Part shown: one piece after another, positions 1 through 9,631 of the stretch | Layout of the letters: each line of letters opens with the position of its first letter | Numbering within the stretch: the first letter of the stretch is position 1 | Assembly (NCBI GenBank): GCA_025928345.1 | Contig: JAICJR010000003.1 | Coordinates: 1-48,905 of the forward strand | Length of the DNA stretch: 48,905 bases | Direction: 5' to 3' | Source: Thermoleophilaceae bacterium | GTDB lineage: Bacteria > Actinomycetota > Thermoleophilia > Solirubrobacterales > Thermoleophilaceae | Translations under genes and position numbers: made by a program | Notes under the pieces: generated by a model | The model's database searches: none | What the model saw: the letters and a program-made list of their open reading frames with translations, nothing else | Told to the model about the DNA's origin: nothing

Positions 1-369
1 CTCGGACACGAAGAAGTTGCAGGTGTCGATGATCTCCTGCACCTCGCCGAGCGACTCGGCGTAGGGCTTGCCGATCTCGCGCGTGACGAGCCGCGAGAGC
101 GACTCCTTGTTGTCCTCCACGAGCCGGCCGATCTGCTGGATCGCGCGGCCGCGCACGGGAGCGGGGACGTCCGCCCAGGCCTGCTGGGCCTCGCGCGCGG
201 CGCGGCAGGCGGCGACGAAGGTGGAGGCGTCGCCGAGCAGGGCTTCGGCCACCACGTCGGATGTGCGCGCCGGGTTGGTGGACGTGATGCGCCCGCCGGG
301 GGCGTCGGTCTGGGCGACTCCGCCGATCACGGAGGCGACGGTGCGGGAGGAGGCAAGGGTGTCGGTCAT
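1..369 (-). CDS. Aldehyde dehydrogenase family protein, N-terminal part (runs off the window)
   Basis: Reverse-strand translation MTDTLASSRTVASVIGGVAQTDAPGGRI..AWADVPAPVRGRAIQQIGRLVEDNKESLSRLVTREIGKPYAESLGEVQEIIDTCNFFVSE is ALDH-like. Not in the ORF track because it is open at the edge. Confidence 0.85.
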   Translation of the reverse strand, partial: MTDTLASSRTVASVIGGVAQTDAPGGRITSTNPARTSDVVAEALLGDASTFVAACRAAREAQQAWADVPAPVRGRAIQQIGRLVEDNKESLSRLVTREIGKPYAESLGEVQEIIDTCNFFVSE

Positions 370-454
370 GTAATGGATCGTAGTTCGGTGGAACCGGCGC
401 ACCGTGAAGCACCTGCGCGATATGTTGCGTCCGCGGAAATCGAGGTAGGGGGAA

Positions 455-2671
455 TTGCTCGTGCAGGGACGAGTCATCGCGCTGGGCGTGCTGTGCGCGC
501 TCGCAATCGCAGCACCCGCGGGTGCGTCCACAGGATCGCTTTACAACGGACCGGGTCCGCGGCCGGGGCCGGACATCCTCTATGCCCCGCCGGCCAACGC
601 CCCGCAGCTGACTAACACCGGCATCTGGCGCGCGCCGCCGATTCTCGTGTCCGGCGCGAGCGCCTACCGAGACGGCGAGTTCCTCTACCAGGACTACCTC
701 TACGACGACCACGGCGCGAACGGTGGCACGCCCGACCCGAGCGATCCGCGCCTCTCGGGCGACACCTTCTCGATGCCGAACGGCACTTACACCTATCCGA
801 CGAACTCCGTCTATGCGGGCAACGCGGCCGACCTCGTCGAGCTGAGGGTGAAGCCCGCCCAGAACGCCACGGCGTTCCGCATCACCTTGAACACGATGAA
901 GGACCCCTCGCTCGTAGCCACCACGATCGCGATCGGCGACAGCGCGCAGCCGCAGCAGTTCCCGCACGGCGCGAACGCGAGCGCGCCGGCCCAGTGGTTC
1001 GTGACGGTTCACGGCCAGACCGCCGACATGCTCAATGCCGCCAGCGGCAAACCAGCTCCCACGGCACCGAGCGTGAGTGTCGACACCACGCGGCGCCAAA
1101 TCACGGTGCTCGTACCCCACACAGACTGGAACCCCGGCGTCGGCACGGTCCGGCTGGCGGCGGGGACCGGTCTGTGGGACAAGACCGCAGGCAAGTACCT
1201 CATCCCGCAGCAGACGGCCGACGCCACGCATCCGGGCGGAGCGGGCACGCTCTCGAACCCCACCGCCTTCTTCAACGTGGCGTTCCGCTTCAGCGAGCCC
1301 ATGCCGGACGCGACCAACCCGGTGACAACCGCGACGAACGCCGCTTGGTGGCGCGACCAGGATCAGGGGCAGGCGCTGAAGAACGGCGACCTCACGCCCT
1401 TCCACGCCGACGTCGACTTCTCGAAGCTCCAGCGTCATGTGAACGACGACAGCGGGGTGCCGCAGACAGGCCCGCTGGACCGCATCCTGGCGAGCCACTT
1501 CGAGACCGAGCAGGGCACCGACTACTCCACCACCTGCCAGTCGGCCACCGCGTGCAAGGGCGAGCTGCGCGGTCAGCTCCAGCCGTACGCGATCTACGTG
1601 CCCAAGCAGGCGCAGCCCGCAAGCGGCTACGGCCTCACGCTGCTCCTGCACTCGCTCGGGGCGAACTACAACCAGTTCGAGGGCAGCCGCAACCAGTCGC
1701 AGATCGGCGACCGCGGACCCGGCTCGATCGTGATCACGCCCGAGGGCCGCGGGCCTGACGGCTGGTACTACGACTACGCGGGCGCAGACACCTTCGAGGT
1801 GTGGGCGGACGTGGCCGCGCACTACAAGCTCAACCCTGACTGGACGTCGATCTCCGGCTACAGCATGGGCGGCTACGGCACCTACAAGTTCGCCACGCAA
1901 TACCCGGACCTGTTCGCGAAGGCGCAGCCGGTGGTCGGGCCTCCAGGCCTCGGCGTGTGGGTGCCGCCGGCGCCGGTCGAGCCCGGCGGGGACAGCAGCA
2001 ACACGAACTTCATGCTGCCGTCCGTGCGGAACATTCCGTTCCTGATCTGGGACGCGGTCACCGACGAGCTCGTGCCGTACGCGGGCGTGGTCGACCAGGC
2101 GAACACGTTCGACCAGCTCGGCTACCGCTACGAGTTCGACTCGTTTGCTCCGGCCGATCACCTCACGCTGGCGATCAACGACGAGTACCAGCCGGCGGCC
2201 AACTTCCTCGGCACCACCACGGTGGACCGCAACCCGGCGCACGTCACCTACGTGGTGAACCCGAAGATGGACTTCCCCGAAATGGGCGCTCCGGCGAACC
2301 ACGCGTACTGGCTCTCCGGCCTCACGCTGCGCGACTCGAGCGGCAGCACGCCGCGCGGGACGATCGACGTGCGCTCCGAGGGCTTCGGCGTGAGCGACCC
2401 GGTGGCGGGGGCGACGCAGCACGGGGCCGGTGCGCTCACCGGCGGCACGCTGCCGGCGATCGCCTACACGAGCCAGTCGAAGCAGTGGGGACCAGCGCTG
2501 CCGGCCCTCAGGCGCGACCGCCTCGACATAAACGCGCAGAACATCTCGGCCGTGACGATCGATCCGAGCCGGGCGCATGTGAGCTGCGGGGCCGCCCTCA
2601 ACGTGCAGACGGACGGCCCCTTGAGCGTCACGCTCGCCGGCTGCGGCCGGACCGAGACGTTCGGCGGTTAA
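455..2671 (+). CDS. Secreted alpha/beta-hydrolase (prolyl oligopeptidase/esterase-like) with N-terminal beta-rich domain
   Basis: 738 aa ORF, signal peptide-like N-terminus (VIALGVLCALAIAAPAGAS), nucleophile elbow GYSMGGYG. Start is TTG 455 or GTG 461. Confidence 0.8.
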   Translation: MLVQGRVIALGVLCALAIAAPAGASTGSLYNGPGPRPGPDILYAPPANAPQLTNTGIWRAPPILVSGASAYRDGEFLYQDYLYDDHGANGGTPDPSDPRLSGDTFSMPNGTYTYPTNSVYAGNAADLVELRVKPAQNATAFRITLNTMKDPSLVATTIAIGDSAQPQQFPHGANASAPAQWFVTVHGQTADMLNAASGKPAPTAPSVSVDTTRRQITVLVPHTDWNPGVGTVRLAAGTGLWDKTAGKYLIPQQTADATHPGGAGTLSNPTAFFNVAFRFSEPMPDATNPVTTATNAAWWRDQDQGQALKNGDLTPFHADVDFSKLQRHVNDDSGVPQTGPLDRILASHFETEQGTDYSTTCQSATACKGELRGQLQPYAIYVPKQAQPASGYGLTLLLHSLGANYNQFEGSRNQSQIGDRGPGSIVITPEGRGPDGWYYDYAGADTFEVWADVAAHYKLNPDWTSISGYSMGGYGTYKFATQYPDLFAKAQPVVGPPGLGVWVPPAPVEPGGDSSNTNFMLPSVRNIPFLIWDAVTDELVPYAGVVDQANTFDQLGYRYEFDSFAPADHLTLAINDEYQPAANFLGTTTVDRNPAHVTYVVNPKMDFPEMGAPANHAYWLSGLTLRDSSGSTPRGTIDVRSEGFGVSDPVAGATQHGAGALTGGTLPAIAYTSQSKQWGPALPALRRDRLDINAQNISAVTIDPSRAHVSCGAALNVQTDGPLSVTLAGCGRTETFGG

Positions 2672-2862
2672 GCCGGGACGGCAGCCTCGTCCTTGAGGGA
2701 CTTCCGGATCTCCTCGCGGAACTCCGGGGTGTCCTCATGGCCGTGGACGGAGGCGGCGTGCTCAACGGCGGCGCGCACGACCTCCTCTTCGGTGCCGGAG
2801 ATATAGAGCGAGCAGTTCGACTCGCTCGGCATTTCGCGGCAATCCACGAACTTGCGGCCCAT
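2668..2862 (-). CDS. DUF1059 domain-containing small protein
   Basis: MGRKFVDCREMPSESNCSLYISGTEEEVVRAAVEHAASVHGHEDTPEFREEIRKSL resembles the DUF1059 pattern. Confidence 0.8.
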   Translation of the reverse strand: MGRKFVDCREMPSESNCSLYISGTEEEVVRAAVEHAASVHGHEDTPEFREEIRKSLKDEAAVPA

Positions 2863-2968
2863 CTTGGATCTCCTTCCGTCGAGGCCTGAGCGTGTTCTAA
2901 CCGGGTGTCAGCCAGCGGTCAAGGCGTCTCCTCAAGCTGGCCTCACGGCGGTCGATCTAACCGGAGGT

Positions 2969-3217
2969 ATGAGCCCGGACCAGATCACGCGCAACGCTGC
3001 CGCCATCTCGGGCGCCGTGAAGATGCTCGAGCGCGAGATCGCCTCATTCCACCAGCAGCTCTCCGTCAGCGCGGCCAGCGACGAGACCAGCCGCCAGATC
3101 TCGGACTACCTCACCGAGCTGCACTTCCACTTCCGCACGCTCTGCGCGCGGGCCGAGCGCCTCGAGTCAGAGACCCGGGCGCTCCTCGGCACAGAGACCG
3201 CCGCCTCGGCCAGCTAG
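2969..3217 (+). CDS. Hypothetical protein (about 82 aa, helical)
   Basis: ATG at 2969 preceded by GGAGG; the track start at 2852 is probably too far upstream. Confidence 0.55.
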   Translation: MSPDQITRNAAAISGAVKMLEREIASFHQQLSVSAASDETSRQISDYLTELHFHFRTLCARAERLESETRALLGTETAASAS

Positions 3218-3256
3218 CTGCTTCGATAGGCGCACACAAGCGCCGAAAGGAGCCTG

Positions 3257-3667
3257 ATGGAGGTCGAGTTCGTCGCCACCGTCGCCGTCATCGCACCGGA
3301 TCCCGCTGAGTCGCGCCGGCTCTACATGGACACGCTGGGGCTGCCACTCGAGAGCGCGGGCGGCGACTACTTCCACAGCGAGCAGATAGCCGGGACCAAG
3401 AGCTTCGGCATCTGGCCGCTCTCCCAGGCCGCCGAGGCGTGCTTCGGCAGCGAGGAATGGCCGTCGCACCGTCCCGTCCCCCAGCTCAGCATCGAATTCG
3501 ACGTTGCGGACGCCGGCGCCGTGCAGTCCGCGGCCGAAGAGCTGGCCGCCGCGGGCTACGAGTTGCTGCACCCGGCGCGACAGGAGCCGTGGGGACAGAC
3601 GGTCGCCCGCGTGCTGTCACCCGAGGGCGCCATCGTCGGCATCTCCTACGTTCCCGACTTCCACTAG
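3257..3667 (+). CDS. VOC (glyoxalase/bleomycin resistance) family protein
   Basis: MEVEFVATVAVIAPDPAESRRLYMDTLGLPLESAGGDYFHSE..; ATG preceded by GAAAGGAG. Confidence 0.85.
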   Translation: MEVEFVATVAVIAPDPAESRRLYMDTLGLPLESAGGDYFHSEQIAGTKSFGIWPLSQAAEACFGSEEWPSHRPVPQLSIEFDVADAGAVQSAAEELAAAGYELLHPARQEPWGQTVARVLSPEGAIVGISYVPDFH

Positions 3668-5556
3668 CGCCTGATCCGGAACGTCCGCGTGTTGCGGCGC
3701 GTTATCCCCTCCCGGTTGAACGCCCTGTCCACGCTGCGCGCCCACACCTTGTAGAAGCCGACCGGCAGGTGCCGCCTGACGGTGAGCGTCCACGTGGTGG
3801 TGCCGTGTGCGCGCAGCCACACGCGCCGTGAGCAGACGCGCGGCTTCGTGAACTTCCCGTTCGAGCGCAGGAAGCGGCAGCTCTTCGTCTTGCGGTGGGC
3901 TATGAAGGACCCGACGGCGCGCTTTGCAAGCGCCACCTGTACCCGCGCCACGTGCCCGCCGCAGCCACGATCCGCCGCCTTGCCGCGGAGGACGAAGCGC
4001 CGCTTGCGCGCGAACACCGCGCGCCCGCGCCTGTAGGTGGTGATTGGCGCCTTGGTGTCGGAGCACTGTGCCGTGCCGTTCTGCGGCAGCGGCTTGCATG
4101 ACGTCGACCCGACGAGCGGGGCGCCCGAGTCCTGCCTGATGAAGAGCGGCACGGACACGGGCAGCGGCGCGCCGGTAACGGGATCTGTCTGGGTGGCGTC
4201 GCCGGTGGCGATCAGCACGCACCCGCGCTGGTCGACGGCGTTCGTGAAGAAGTCGCCGAGGCGGCGGTCCTTCGAGCCGTTCGGGTCGAAGCTCTCCGCC
4301 ACGCACTCGGTGCCGCCCTGGCACACGGAGTTCGCGCTAACCGGCCGGTCCATCGCCTTGACCACGGTCGCCTGCGGCTGCGCCGTGTCCGCGCCGAACA
4401 CCTGCGCGTCGTACACGAAGACGTCCGACTTCTGGCAGTCCACGTCCACGAGCTGGTTGGTCTGGTACCAGACGATCGAGACCTTGCCGGGGTCGCCCGC
4501 CACGATCCACGGCCAGAACGCGCGCGCGTTCGCCGGCGCGGCGATCGTGATCGGCGCGGAGAACGTCTTCCCGAAGTCGTGCGACACGGCCATCTTGATC
4601 TGGTTGGGAGCCGGCGTGGGGTTGCCGCACGCGTCGCTTGCGGTCCCGCTCGTGGCCGCCGTGTCCCACACGAGGTAGATCGTGCCCGCCGGGTCGATCG
4701 CGATCGCCGGCCAGTGGCCGTACACCTTGTCGCCGGACACCTTCGTCGGCGTGAACTTGCCGCCGAAGGTCCCAACGCTCACGCCGACGCCGTTGTCGTA
4801 GTTGCCGTCGCCGTCCGAGTCGAACAGCGCGGGCTCCACGAGCTTCCCGTTCTGGTGGTCGTAGTAGAGCTTGCCGAAGCCGGTGTAGTTCCCACCGCCG
4901 GAGTACGCGCCGAAGTCCGGGGTGCCGGTCGCGCCGCAGGTGTTGCCGCCGTCGGTGGACTGGAAGATCGTGTGGCCGCTGCCGCTGAGGCTTCCCTCCT
5001 CGGTGTCCGTGGCCATGAACACCTGGTTCGGCTTGCCGCCGGCGAGCCACGGCCGGTCGCCGTCGTGGCACTGCACGGTGCCTTTGTCCCAGCTCTTGCC
5101 GCCGTCCTGCGAGGAGAACACCGCGTCGTTCGCGAGATCGATGCCGGTGTCGTAGACGCGGCCGCCCTCGTCCATCGTGAGGTCCGGGTCGCTGAATCCC
5201 TGGCTCTTCGCGGGATTGGTGTTGAAGCCCTCGCCGGCGAGGTCGTCGACCTTCCAGGTCGCGCCGCCGTCGCTCGAGGTCCAGATGTTCACCTGGTTGC
5301 GGTAGCTGGCGATGAAGTCCGGCACCTCGACCGGGGAGAAGAAGCCCGGGCCGTACAGGTGCGTGGTGCCCTCGTGGCTCGTGTAGACGAGCGTGCCGCT
5401 GCGCGGGTCGAGCATCACGAGCGGCTCGCCGCCCGCCAGGTTCTTGCTCACGTACGTCGGCGGCGCGAACGTCACCGGCGGACCCGCCGCATGCGCCGAG
5501 ACCGCCAAGCCGAGCGCAACCACCACCGTCACGACACCAGCCCCGACACCCCGCAT
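3664..5556 (-). CDS. Secreted sialidase/BNR-repeat exo-alpha-sialidase-like protein
   Basis: 630 aa, signal peptide, repeated Asp-box-like SSDGGATW / SQDGGKSWD / STDGGNT motifs; basic C-terminal extension. Confidence 0.8.
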   Translation of the reverse strand: MRGVGAGVVTVVVALGLAVSAHAAGPPVTFAPPTYVSKNLAGGEPLVMLDPRSGTLVYTSHEGTTHLYGPGFFSPVEVPDFIASYRNQVNIWTSSDGGATWKVDDLAGEGFNTNPAKSQGFSDPDLTMDEGGRVYDTGIDLANDAVFSSQDGGKSWDKGTVQCHDGDRPWLAGGKPNQVFMATDTEEGSLSGSGHTIFQSTDGGNTCGATGTPDFGAYSGGGNYTGFGKLYYDHQNGKLVEPALFDSDGDGNYDNGVGVSVGTFGGKFTPTKVSGDKVYGHWPAIAIDPAGTIYLVWDTAATSGTASDACGNPTPAPNQIKMAVSHDFGKTFSAPITIAAPANARAFWPWIVAGDPGKVSIVWYQTNQLVDVDCQKSDVFVYDAQVFGADTAQPQATVVKAMDRPVSANSVCQGGTECVAESFDPNGSKDRRLGDFFTNAVDQRGCVLIATGDATQTDPVTGAPLPVSVPLFIRQDSGAPLVGSTSCKPLPQNGTAQCSDTKAPITTYRRGRAVFARKRRFVLRGKAADRGCGGHVARVQVALAKRAVGSFIAHRKTKSCRFLRSNGKFTKPRVCSRRVWLRAHGTTTWTLTVRRHLPVGFYKVWARSVDRAFNREGITRRNTRTFRIRR

Positions 5557-5630
5557 GCCGACCTCCCCTTGCCGGTCAAAGATTCCCCTGCGCGCGGGAA
5601 GCTTACGCCTGCTTCGTCATCATCGGCGCA

Positions 5631-6047
5631 ATGGAAGACCCGATGGTGATCAGCCGCAGCGTGTCGGTGCCGCTGTCCGAGGTCGAGATGCGCGTGAGCC
5701 GCTCGTCCGGCCCAGGCGGCCAGCACGCGAACGTCACCGCCTCGCGCGTGGAGGCGATCTTCGACGTGGCGAACTCTCCCTCGCTCAGCGAGGAGCAGCG
5801 CAAGCGCGTGCTGGCGCGCGTGGGGCCGCGGCTCACGGCCGTGGCGCAGGACACTCGCAGCCAGGCCCGCAACCGCGAGCTCGCGCTCGAGCGTCTGCGC
5901 GCGCGGCTCACCGCGGCGCTCTCGGTTCCGCGGGCGCGCCATGCCACCAGGCCCACCAAGGCATCGCGAACGCAGCGCCTTGAGTCCAAGCGGCGCCGCG
6001 CCAACCTGAAGCGCGCGCGCCGCCGCCCAGGGAGCGACGACTACTAG
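5631..6047 (+). CDS. arfB: Alternative ribosome-rescue factor / peptidyl-tRNA hydrolase ArfB
   Basis: RSSGPGGQHANVTASRVEAIFDV with GGQ motif and a basic C-terminal tail. Confidence 0.9.
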   Translation: MEDPMVISRSVSVPLSEVEMRVSRSSGPGGQHANVTASRVEAIFDVANSPSLSEEQRKRVLARVGPRLTAVAQDTRSQARNRELALERLRARLTAALSVPRARHATRPTKASRTQRLESKRRRANLKRARRRPGSDDY

Positions 6048-6772
6048 GCCACCCGCGCCTGGCGGTGCGCGGCGCTGCCCACCACCTCGAGCACGCGCTT
6101 CGGATCGTCGGTTACCTCGAACAGGTCCATGTCGGGCGGCGAGATCTTCCCGCCGCCGAGCACGTGCTTGCGCATCCAGTCGACCAGCTCGGCCCAGTAG
6201 CCGCTGCCCACGAGCAGAACTGGGAAGTGGCTGATCTTGCCCGTCTGGATGAGCGTGAGCGCCTCAAAAGTCTCGTCGAGCGTGCCGAAGCCGCCGGGGA
6301 ACACGACGAACGCCGAGGCGTAGCGCACGAACATGACCTTGCGGGTGAAGAAGTAGTGGAAGTGCAGCGGCAGGTCCACGTAGCGGTTGATCCCGACCTC
6401 GAAGGGCAGGTCGATGTTGAGCCCGATCGACAGCGCGCCCGCGTCGCGCGCTCCGCGGTTCGCCGCCTCCATGATCCCGGGCCCGCCGCCGGTGATGATC
6501 GCGAAGCCCTCCTCGCCGAGCGTGCGCGCGGTGAGGCGGGCGAGCTCGTACTCCGGATGGTCCTGCGGCGTGCGCGACGAGCCGAAGATCGACACCGCGG
6601 CGCCCACGCGCGCGAGCGCCCGGAAACCCTGTGCCAGCTCGCCGCGGATGCGCTCGATGCGGGCGGAGTCCGATTGCGTCGAGACGATCGAATCGACCTC
6701 GGCACCGAGGAGCTCCTCGTCGGGCGTCGCGGGCGGGCGCGGCTCGCGCGGTTCGCGCGGCTCGTCCGTCAT
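6044..6772 (-). CDS. LOG family (TIGR00730) Rossmann-fold nucleotide phosphoribohydrolase-like protein
   Basis: GGGPGIMEAANRGARDAG and PGGFGTLDE motifs. Confidence 0.9.
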   Translation of the reverse strand: MTDEPREPREPRPPATPDEELLGAEVDSIVSTQSDSARIERIRGELAQGFRALARVGAAVSIFGSSRTPQDHPEYELARLTARTLGEEGFAIITGGGPGIMEAANRGARDAGALSIGLNIDLPFEVGINRYVDLPLHFHYFFTRKVMFVRYASAFVVFPGGFGTLDETFEALTLIQTGKISHFPVLLVGSGYWAELVDWMRKHVLGGGKISPPDMDLFEVTDDPKRVLEVVGSAAHRQARVA

Positions 6773-6775
6773 GGA

Positions 6776-7066
6776 CTACTCCCTGTGGGCTGAGAGACGC
6801 GCGAGAGCCTCGTGGCACTCCACCACGCGCTGCTTCACGGGGTCGTCATCCGGCCGGTCGTGCACGAGGTCCCAGGTGCGCTCGGCCACCTCGCTCGCGG
6901 TCTCGGACGTGGCCTGCGCGCACAGCAGGTCGATCAGCTTGAGCTCGAACTGCTGGATCTGGGTGGCGGGATCGGCAGGGTCGAGCTTCGGCAGCGGATC
7001 TTCCGTGGCCTCCCGCCACATCGCTGTCGCAATCACGAGCCGGTTCCGGAGCAGCGTCGGGTCCAT
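6776..7066 (-). CDS. Hypothetical protein (96 aa)
   Basis: MDPTLLRNRLVIATAMWREATEDPLPKLDPADPATQIQQFELKLIDLLCAQATSE..; tightly packed behind the LOG gene on the same strand. Confidence 0.6.
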   Translation of the reverse strand: MDPTLLRNRLVIATAMWREATEDPLPKLDPADPATQIQQFELKLIDLLCAQATSETASEVAERTWDLVHDRPDDDPVKQRVVECHEALARLSAHRE

Positions 7067-7081
7067 GCGCGCACGGGCACA

Positions 7082-7930
7082 TTACCGAGGCGCTCGGAGC
7101 TTCAGATCAGCGGCGGTGAGCTGGCCGTTGAACGCGCCGCGCCCCGTGGTGGCCGCGGCGCCGCAGCGCGACGCGAGCTCCAGCGCCCGCTCCACTTCCA
7201 GTCCGCTGCCGAGCGCGAACGTCAGCCCGGCCGCGAAGCTGTCGCCCGCGCCATACGCGTCCGCCATCGGTCCTGGGAGCGGCGCGGCATGGAAAGTGCC
7301 GGTGCGTCCCTCGCCCGCGGTCCAGGTGCCGCCCTCGGCGCCGGCGGTGCCCACCACGAGTTTCGGCTCGGGGTCGAGCTGGCCATGGGCGTAGCGCTCG
7401 CCGGCGTCGTTGGAGCTGTGCACGAGGGCGTCGAGCCCCACACCGGCCTCCTTCAGCACCGGGAGTGAGCGCGCGGTGGCCACCAGCACGCGCGCCTGCC
7501 GCGCGGCGCGGAGCGCCCCGGCGTCGCCGCTCACGAAGTAGACGGCGTCGGCGTCCGCCAGATCGTCCCAGCCGATGTCGTCGTCACCGCTCGGGCCGTA
7601 GCGCTCGTGGATTGTCGTGATCGTGCGCTCTCCCTTCTCGTCGAGGAAGGTGAAGGCGCGCCGCTGCGGCTTGTCCTTGAACTCGCAGCGCACGTCCACC
7701 CCGAACTCCCCGAGCTCGCTCTTTGCGCGGTGGCCGAGCTCCTCGTCGCCGAGTGCGGTGTAGAAGAGCGAGCCGCCGGCGAGCTTCGCCAGCTGCACCG
7801 CCGCCACCGAGCCGCCGCCCGCCGCCTCGGAGAAGGTGTCCTCCGCGTGAACGATCTCGCCAGGCTTCGGAACGTGCTCCACGAGCGCGAACTCCACGTA
7901 CTCCACATGCCCCACCACCGCGACCTTCAT
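7082..7930 (-). CDS. PfkB family sugar kinase
   Basis: MKVAVVGHVEYVEFALVEHVPKPGEIVHAEDTFSEAAGGGSVAAVQLAKLAGG..; C-terminal GPMADAYGAGDSFAAGLTFALGSG. Start corrected from the track start at 8077. Confidence 0.9.
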   Translation of the reverse strand: MKVAVVGHVEYVEFALVEHVPKPGEIVHAEDTFSEAAGGGSVAAVQLAKLAGGSLFYTALGDEELGHRAKSELGEFGVDVRCEFKDKPQRRAFTFLDEKGERTITTIHERYGPSGDDDIGWDDLADADAVYFVSGDAGALRAARQARVLVATARSLPVLKEAGVGLDALVHSSNDAGERYAHGQLDPEPKLVVGTAGAEGGTWTAGEGRTGTFHAAPLPGPMADAYGAGDSFAAGLTFALGSGLEVERALELASRCGAAATTGRGAFNGQLTAADLKLRAPR

Positions 7931-7954
7931 CTCGACCCGGCACCATAGAGGCGG

Positions 7955-8281
7955 ATGACCCTCCGAGAGCTGTCTCCCGAGATCGCCGCCGAGCTCCTCG
8001 CCCGCGGCGACGCCCAGCTCGTGGACGTGCGCGAGCCGTACGAGCACGCCGCCGGGCGGATCGCCGGCGCGCGCCATGTCGAGCTTGGTGCGCTCACCGG
8101 CCAGGCCGAGACGATCGACCGTGAGACGCCGGTGGTGTTCTATTGCCGCGTGGGAGCGCGCTCCGCGATGGCGGCCGAGGCGTTCGCCGCCTCAGGCTGG
8201 GACGCCTACAACCTGTCCGGCGGCATCGTGTCCTGGGCGGCGTCCGGCCTGCCGATCGAGGGCGAGATCGCCGAGCACTAG
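7955..8281 (+). CDS. Rhodanese-like domain protein
   Basis: LLARGDAQLVDVREPYEHAAGRIAGARHVELG...VVFYCRVGARSAMAAEAFAASGWDAYNLSGGIVSW; CRVGARS active loop. Confidence 0.92.
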   Translation: MTLRELSPEIAAELLARGDAQLVDVREPYEHAAGRIAGARHVELGALTGQAETIDRETPVVFYCRVGARSAMAAEAFAASGWDAYNLSGGIVSWAASGLPIEGEIAEH

Positions 8282-9231
8282 CTTCCGAGGCGCATCCGCC
8301 GCTCGGCCGCGCGAAGAATCGACTGCCGCTTCTTCCCCGCGCTCTCATACAGATTCACCACGGCCACGACCTCGTCGCTCGCGTCCGCCAGCCGCTGCGT
8401 GATCTCAGCTGCCCGCATGCGGTCATAGTCCTCCCACGGCTCATCGATCGCAATTTCAGCGCCGGCCTCGTCGGCCGGGCCGAACTCCGCAACGAGCTCC
8501 GGCTCCTCGGACACGTGCTCGGGCTCCGGCGGCTCCGGGGCCGGAGCTGGGGTCGGAGGTCGGAGGTCGGGGGTCGGAGGGGGAGGCTGGGGCGCCGGCG
8601 GCGGTGGAGCGCCGTTCGTGGCCTGTGGCCTTTGGCCTGTGGCCCTTGGCTTCTTCTCCGCTCTCCCGCCTCCGGCCTCCGGCCTCCGGCCGGCAAGCCG
8701 GTCGCTCACTTCCACCACCGCCTCGCGCAGATATTCGGCCATCCTCTCCTCATCCGCCCGAATCTCGCGGGCCAGGCTGGCTGTTTCCTCGTCGCCCTCG
8801 GCTTCGGCCAGACGCTCGATCGCGATGTAGGTGGCCACCTCGAGGGCTTCGCTTGCCGACTCGGCGCGCACGTTGCGGAGCACGCGGTCGGCGGCGGGGG
8901 ACTCGGCGCCGCGCAGGAGGGTGAGTGGCAGGCCGACCACGGACAGCATCACGCGAGTGGCGCCGCGCGCGATCCCGAGGCTGTAGCCCACGGGCGCCGA
9001 GATGAGCGAGAACGCCATGCGCAGCGGATCGGCGCCGTCCTGCTCGAGCTCCGCGATGCGCGCGGCGAGCCTGCGGCCGTGCTCGCGCGTCTCCTCGAGG
9101 TGCTCCTCGATCCGGGCCCGGTGCTCACCGGGCGGCGTGGCGGCGATGTGCGCCTGGAGCGTCTGCGTGAGGCCGGCTTCGATCGCGCGTGCCTCACGGA
9201 GGTACTGGACGAGCAGGTCGCTCATCGGCAT
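8278..9231 (-). CDS. Ferritin-like/DUF892-like helical protein with Pro-rich linker and C-terminal helical segment
   Basis: DLLVQYLREARAIEAGLTQTLQAHIAATPPGEHRARIEEHLEETREHGRRL.. then a PPPPAPQPPPPTP linker and RMRAAEITQRLADASDEVVAVVNLYE. ATG 9231 or 9225. Confidence 0.7.
   Translation of the reverse strand: MPMSDLLVQYLREARAIEAGLTQTLQAHIAATPPGEHRARIEEHLEETREHGRRLAARIAELEQDGADPLRMAFSLISAPVGYSLGIARGATRVMLSVVGLPLTLLRGAESPAADRVLRNVRAESASEALEVATYIAIERLAEAEGDEETASLAREIRADEERMAEYLREAVVEVSDRLAGRRPEAGGGRAEKKPRATGQRPQATNGAPPPPAPQPPPPTPDLRPPTPAPAPEPPEPEHVSEEPELVAEFGPADEAGAEIAIDEPWEDYDRMRAAEITQRLADASDEVVAVVNLYESAGKKRQSILRAAERRMRLGS
8551..8689. repeat. Heptanucleotide repeat cluster inside a CDS: GGTCGGA x4 (8551-8578), TGGCCTG-type x4-5 (8619-8653), GCCTCCG x3 (8669-8689)
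   Basis: GGTCGGA GGTCGGA GGTCGGG GGTCGGA; TGGCCTG TGGCCTT TGGCCTG TGGCCCT TGGCTTC; GCCTCCG x3. Confidence 0.85.
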
Positions 9232-9322
9232 TCCTTCCGTGACGGGAATTCGTCGGTCATCCTGGCTTGCCCGGTGAAACAGCGGGTTTAACCTGGGATG
9301 ACCTGGCTACCCTTGTCGTTCA

Positions 9323-9631
9323 GTGGGATTGATCGCCTTTCTCATATGGCTTGCTGTCACCGGACTGGTGATCGGTGCGTTCGCCCGCCTGGCGCTCCCG
9401 GGCCCGGACCCGATGGGCATCGGGCAGACGATCCTCGTGGGGCTCGCGGGCTCGTTCATCGGCGGGATCATCATGTCGCTCCTCACGGGGCGGAATGCGT
9501 GGAGCTTCCTGGTGGCCGTGGCAGTGTCGACCGGCATCGTCTACCTGATCCGCCGCTCGCGCGGCGGTTCGCTGTTCAACCCTGGCACCTACCAGGGCCG
9601 GCCCATCGGCAGGCCGCGACGCCGCTTCTAG
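9323..9631 (+). CDS. GlsB/YeaQ/YmgE family (transglycosylase-associated) small membrane protein
   Basis: MGLIAFLIWLAVTGLVIGAFARLALPGPDPMGIGQTILVGLAGSFIGGII. Confidence 0.9.
   Translation: MGLIAFLIWLAVTGLVIGAFARLALPGPDPMGIGQTILVGLAGSFIGGIIMSLLTGRNAWSFLVAVAVSTGIVYLIRRSRGGSLFNPGTYQGRPIGRPRRRF

Noticed and set aside
4579-5649. 356-aa plus-strand ORF
   Set aside because: Antisense to the BNR-repeat sialidase-like gene.
6720-6765. CGCGCGGCTCG-like repeats
   Set aside because: 9-bp codon-periodic repeat encoding PREPREPRPP in the LOG protein N-terminus.
7955-8281. Rhodanese as part of a sulfur operon
   Set aside because: No sulfur-metabolism neighbours; flanking genes are a sugar kinase and a ferritin-like protein.
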